Positions 60,965 through 64,000 of a DNA stretch of 64,000 bases are shown here, one piece after another. The notes under the pieces are model-generated. The model did no database searches, had not been told where the DNA came from, and worked only from the letters and a program-made list of their open reading frames with translations. The stretch lies in assembly GCF_030317145.1 (NCBI RefSeq), contig NZ_JASZYE010000007.1, positions 62,001 to 126,000 of the forward strand, written 5' to 3'. Source of the DNA: Variovorax flavidus. GTDB lineage: Bacteria > Pseudomonadota > Gammaproteobacteria > Burkholderiales > Burkholderiaceae_C. Numbering within the stretch: position 1 is the first letter of the stretch; the number at the start of each line of letters is the position of its first letter. Made by a program: the position numbers and the translations under genes.

Positions 60965-62776
60965 TTAGTCTTCGACCTGCAGGATGGCGAGGAAGGCCTC
61001 TTGCGGGACTTCGACCGAGCCGATCTGCTTCATTCTTTTTTTGCCCGCTTTTTGCTTCTCGAGCAGCTTCTTCTTGCGGGTGATATCGCCGCCATAGCAC
61101 TTGGCGAGCACGTTCTTTCGGAGGGCTTTGATTGTCTCACGCGCAATGATGTTGACCCCGATCGCAGCCTGGATCGCAACGTCGAACATCTGGCGGGAAA
61201 TGATTTCGCGCATCTTCGACACCACCGCACGGCCACGGTATTGGCTCTGGCTGCGGTGCACGATGATCGACAGCGCATCGACCTTTTCGCCGTTGAGCAG
61301 GATGTCAACCTTCACGACGTCCGACGCACGGTATTCCTTGAACTCGTAGTCCATCGAGGCATAACCTCGGCTGACCGACTTCAGCTTGTCGAAGAAGTCC
61401 AGCACGATCTCGCCAAGCGGCATCTCGTAGGTCAGCATGACCTGCCGCCCGTGGTAGGCCATGTTCATCTGCACGCCACGCTTCTGGTTGGCGAGCGTCA
61501 TGACGGCGCCGACGTATTCCTGCGGCATGTAGAGATGCACCGTGACGATCGGCTCGCGGATCTCCGCCATCTTGCCGACGTCGGGCATCTTGGAGGGGTT
61601 CTCCACCATCATCACTTCGCCGTCGTTCTTCACGACCTGGTAGACCACGCTCGGCGCGGTCGTGATCAGGTCCTGGTCAAACTCGCGCTCCAGCCGCTCC
61701 TGCACGATCTCCATGTGCAGCAGGCCCAGGAAGCCGCAGCGGAAGCCGAAGCCCAGCGCCTGGCTCACTTCGGGCTCGTAGCGCAGCGACGAATCGTTGA
61801 GCTTGAGTTTCTCGAGCGCGTCGCGCAGCGAGTCGTACTCGCTTGCCTCGGTCGGATAGAGACCTGCGAACACCTGCGGCTGGATTTCCTTGAAGCCGGG
61901 GAGCGCCTCGGTCGCGGTGGCAGCGGCGCCGCCGGTCCCCGGCTTGATCAATGTGACGGTGTCGCCGACCTTGGCGGCCTGCAGCTCCTTGATGCCGGCA
62001 ATGATGTAGCCGACTTCGCCCGCTTCGAGCGAGGCGCGGGGTTCATTCGCGGGCGTGAACACGCCGATGTTGTCGGCGTTGTAGGTCGCACCGGAGGCCA
62101 TCATCTTGATGCGTTCGCCCTTGGCGAGCCGGCCATCGACCACACGCACCAGCATCACCACGCCGACGTAGGGATCGAACCAGCTGTCGATGATCATCGC
62201 GCGCAGCGGGCCATCGGGATTGCCGCGCGGCGCGGGCATCTTCGCGACCACCGCCTCGAGGATCTCGTCGATGCCCATTCCCGTCTTGGCGGAACACGGA
62301 ATCGCATCCGTTGCATCGATGCCGATCACGTCCTCGATCTCGCCGCGCGCGTTGTCGGGGTCCGCGTTCGGGAGGTCCATCTTGTTGAGCACCGGCACCA
62401 CTTCCACACCGAGGTCGAGCGCGGTGTAGCAGTTGGCAACGGTCTGCGCCTCGACGCCCTGGCTTGCATCGACGACGAGCAATGCGCCTTCGCATGCAGA
62501 GAGCGAGCGACTCACTTCGTATGAGAAGTCGACGTGGCCCGGCGTGTCGATCAGATTGAGGTTGTAGACCTGCCCATCACGCGCCTTGTAGTGCAGCGCA
62601 GCGGTCTGCGCCTTGATGGTTATCCCACGCTCTTTCTCGATGTCCATCGAGTCGAGCACCTGCGCTTCCATCTCGCGTTCAGCGAGACCGCCGCAACGTT
62701 GAATCAAGCGATCCGCAAGCGTCGACTTGCCGTGATCGATGTGCGCAATGATCGAAAAGTTTCTGATGTGATTCAT
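60965..62776 (-). CDS. lepA: Elongation factor 4
   Basis: A 603-residue translational GTPase: AHIDHGKST G1, DTPGHVDF G3, NKMD G4, and the LepA-specific C-terminal domain. Start ATG at 62776; a TTG one codon earlier is possible. Heads the long minus-strand operon, after a terminator-like hairpin at 62832-62862. Confidence 0.96.
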   Translation of the reverse strand: MNHIRNFSIIAHIDHGKSTLADRLIQRCGGLAEREMEAQVLDSMDIEKERGITIKAQTAALHYKARDGQVYNLNLIDTPGHVDFSYEVSRSLSACEGALLVVDASQGVEAQTVANCYTALDLGVEVVPVLNKMDLPNADPDNARGEIEDVIGIDATDAIPCSAKTGMGIDEILEAVVAKMPAPRGNPDGPLRAMIIDSWFDPYVGVVMLVRVVDGRLAKGERIKMMASGATYNADNIGVFTPANEPRASLEAGEVGYIIAGIKELQAAKVGDTVTLIKPGTGGAAATATEALPGFKEIQPQVFAGLYPTEASEYDSLRDALEKLKLNDSSLRYEPEVSQALGFGFRCGFLGLLHMEIVQERLEREFDQDLITTAPSVVYQVVKNDGEVMMVENPSKMPDVGKMAEIREPIVTVHLYMPQEYVGAVMTLANQKRGVQMNMAYHGRQVMLTYEMPLGEIVLDFFDKLKSVSRGYASMDYEFKEYRASDVVKVDILLNGEKVDALSIIVHRSQSQYRGRAVVSKMREIISRQMFDVAIQAAIGVNIIARETIKALRKNVLAKCYGGDITRKKKLLEKQKAGKKRMKQIGSVEVPQEAFLAILQVED

Positions 62777-62831
62777 CAACGGGAACGCTTAAGTACTTGA
62801 ATTGGCTCGTGCGCAGAAGGCGACAGGCAAG

Positions 62832-62862
62832 AAAAAAGGGCGCGTCCACAAGAGACGCGCCC
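62832..62862 (-). terminator. Terminator-like hairpin upstream of lepA
   Basis: On the minus strand GGGCGCGTC - loop of 7 - GACGCGCCC then six T's: an excellent 9-bp intrinsic terminator 56 bp before the lepA ATG. degP already has its own terminator, so this ends a separate short transcript or acts as an attenuator for lepA. Confidence 0.85.
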
Positions 62863-62912
62863 TGAACCAACAAGCAATGGCAACTGCAGTAGTTGGAACT
62901 TCATTGTAGGCA

Positions 62913-62918
62913 AAAAGG
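62913..62918 (-). promoter_or_regulatory. Possible -10 element ahead of lepA
   Basis: TACAAT on the minus strand, about 50 bp upstream of the terminator hairpin at 62862 and about 137 bp before the lepA ATG. The -35 region is poor. Confidence 0.35.
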
Positions 62919-63159
62919 GGGGCGCGTACAGCCGGGCCGGAGCCCTGGAACGGTCGTTGCAGGTCAGCAACATGGGACTTATGAACAGCTTATCAACAAG
63001 ATCGGTGGACCGATTCCTTAACAACTTGTGGGCGAACTGTGGAACGCCGGTGGATGGGCTGCGGGTATCTCGCATCGTGAAGATTCCGTGGTCGCTTATG
63101 CGTCGACTGGAGCCCTAAGGGCCTCTATTCTACCGAAAATCATCATTAGAGGACTTTTA

Positions 63160-63177
63160 AGTTAGTGAGCACCAACT
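63160..63177. promoter_or_regulatory. 18-bp imperfect palindrome, TetR-operator-like
   Basis: AGTTAGTGAGCACCAACT: 14 of 18 positions are self-complementary (AGTTRGTG..CACYAACT form). It resembles TetR-family operators, but no regulator gene is nearby. It lies 28 bp upstream of the minus-strand TAGAAT box at 63127. Confidence 0.45.
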
Positions 63178-63243
63178 AAAATCGACCTGCCCGCCCGCCA
63201 AGAAAAATTTCATCATGCTGCTGTCGGCACGCGACAGCGCCCC

Positions 63244-63280
63244 AAAAAACGGGCCCCAAACCCGACTGACGGGTGGGGCC
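63244..63280 (-). terminator. Terminator of degP
   Basis: On the minus strand GGCCCC-A-CCCG - TCAGT - CGGG-TTT-GGGGCC then CG and six T's, starting 20 bp after the degP stop. Confidence 0.85.
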
Positions 63281-63300
63281 ACTTGACGCAACGTGCCGGA

Positions 63301-64000
63301 TCAGCGTGAGGGCCGAATCAGCGCATATTGCGCCCAGTCGCCCCGGCGGAACAGCAGGCTGACGGGCTTGCTCTTGTCGCCCTTGGCCAGGGCAGCCTCG
63401 AACTCCTTGACGTTGGCGATCTCGGTGTTGCTGACGGCGAGAACCACATCCCCCTCGCGCAAGCCGGCTCGCGCAGCCGCATCGGTGGCCGCATCGATCT
63501 TGACGCCGCCCTTGACCTTGAATTCCTTCTTCTGCGCCTCGGTCAGATCGCTGAGCACGAGCCCCATGGATTTGGCGGCCGCGGACGGCGCCTTGCTGGC
63601 CGGCTCTTCCCGATCGGCCACGCGCTTGGCGGGCTTTTCAGGTTCGATCTCGGCGATGGTGACGTTCAGGTCGCGCGAGTTCCCGCGGCGGAATACCGTG
63701 ACCAAACTCTTCGTGCCCGGCTTCGTGTTGCCGACGAGGCGTGGCAGGTCGCTGGGCTTCTCGATGGCCTTGCCGTCGAACTTGGTGATGATGTCGCCGG
63801 GCTCGATGCCGGCCTTCTCGCCAGGCGATCCGGACTCGACACCGCGCACCAGGGCGCCCTGCGCCTTGCCAAGACCGATGGATTCCGCCACGTCCTTCGT
63901 GACCTGATCGATCTGCACGCCGATACGGCCGCGCGAAACACGCCCGAACTGGCGCAGCGCGTCGCTCACGCGAATCGCCTCGTCGATGGGGATCGAGAAC
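63301..64000 (-). CDS. degP: DegP/MucD-type serine endoprotease, C-terminal part (cut by window edge)
   Basis: The visible 233 codons include the end of the protease domain (FSIPIDEA) and two PDZ domains: GRIGVQIDQVTKD... with SGSPGEKAGIEPGDIITK, and a second with DAAARAGLREGDVVLAVSN. The catalytic triad lies outside the window. This periplasmic protease handles misfolded envelope proteins. Placement next to lepA is normal in this group, often following rpoE-mucAB. Confidence 0.92.
   Translation of the reverse strand, partial: FSIPIDEAIRVSDALRQFGRVSRGRIGVQIDQVTKDVAESIGLGKAQGALVRGVESGSPGEKAGIEPGDIITKFDGKAIEKPSDLPRLVGNTKPGTKSLVTVFRRGNSRDLNVTIAEIEPEKPAKRVADREEPASKAPSAAAKSMGLVLSDLTEAQKKEFKVKGGVKIDAATDAAARAGLREGDVVLAVSNTEIANVKEFEAALAKGDKSKPVSLLFRRGDWAQYALIRPSR

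Larger units (their letters stand above)
62777..63300. other. Gene-free gap between lepA and degP
   Basis: A 524-bp stretch without a credible gene. It holds a minus-strand terminator just after degP (63244-63280), an 18-bp imperfect palindrome (63160-63177), two -10-like boxes on the minus strand (63127-63132 TAGAAT and 62913-62918 TACAAT), DnaA-box-like sequences (62979-62998) and a second minus-strand terminator-like hairpin (62832-62862). A leaderless 99-codon reading frame crosses it but ends overlapping lepA and looks spurious. Confidence 0.75.

Noticed and set aside
62776..63075. Minus-strand 99-codon reading frame in the lepA-degP gap
   Set aside because: No ribosome-binding site, unusual composition, passes through a terminator hairpin and ends overlapping the lepA start.

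Overview
This is a GC-rich chromosomal segment from a betaproteobacterium of the order Burkholderiales. Gene order and protein style fit the family Comamonadaceae, and Variovorax or a close relative is my best guess. The clues are the aerobic kynurenine set kynB-kynU-kynA, a DUF3579 protein beside rpsT and argD, the block mdh / gntR / sdhCDAB / sdhE / gltA / leuCDB / asd / fimV / truA / trpFBA / accD, and the block degP / lepA / lepB / rnc / era / recO / pdxJ / acpS / nagZ. There is no transposase, integrase, CRISPR array, tRNA or rRNA gene. Coding density is very high, with many ATGA start/stop overlaps. This is a core region, not an island.

Layout. Positions 1-1146 (minus) hold the start of pcnB and hda. 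Positions 1345-3458 (plus) hold purM and an AI-2E family permease. Positions 3572-5765 are a translationally coupled trio: an isochorismatase-like hydrolase, a DJ-1/PfpI protein and a GlxA-type AraC regulator. Positions 5780-8671 (minus) hold murJ, a SirB1-type protein and a VOC protein. Then come rpsT with a clear promoter and terminator, a DUF3579 gene, argD-argF, the kynurenine operon, and a SUKH/ankyrin-like protein. Positions 16029-19671 (minus) are a Fur-box-preceded feoA-feoB-Cys-rich protein-FAD monooxygenase cluster.

Positions 19892-36689 are a TCA-cycle supercluster: acnA, acnB, trans-aconitate methyltransferase, a citrate-lyase-like protein, mdh, a GntR regulator, sdhCDAB, sdhE and gltA. 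Together they supply aconitase, succinate dehydrogenase, malate dehydrogenase and citrate synthase, plus handling of a toxic aconitase by-product. Positions 36839-42509 hold a tiny entericidin-like lipoprotein, a LysR gene whose start codon lies in a long inverted repeat, leuCDB and asd. Positions 42677-50047 hold fimV, truA, trpF, trpB, trpA and accD. Next are a YGGT membrane protein, a LON-domain protein, lysS, a YegD-like Hsp70 and a YgjP-like metallopeptidase. Positions 54805-62776 (minus) are the long lepA-lepB-DUF4845-rnc-era-recO-pdxJ-acpS-nagZ operon. A 524-bp gene-free gap with several regulatory-looking elements follows, and the window ends inside degP.

Most of the window is housekeeping. 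I did not find a self-evident new defence or mobile system. The best leads are a dispersed repeat of about 90 bp found as three copies plus a possible remnant, the Fur-linked monooxygenase, the SUKH/ankyrin protein, the hydrolase/DJ-1/GlxA trio, the Hsp70-metallopeptidase pair, a perfect TCTTATATAAGA palindrome between mdh and gntR, the LysR start-codon hairpin, competing helices before trpB, and the lepA-degP gap with an orphan palindrome and DnaA-box-like sequences.
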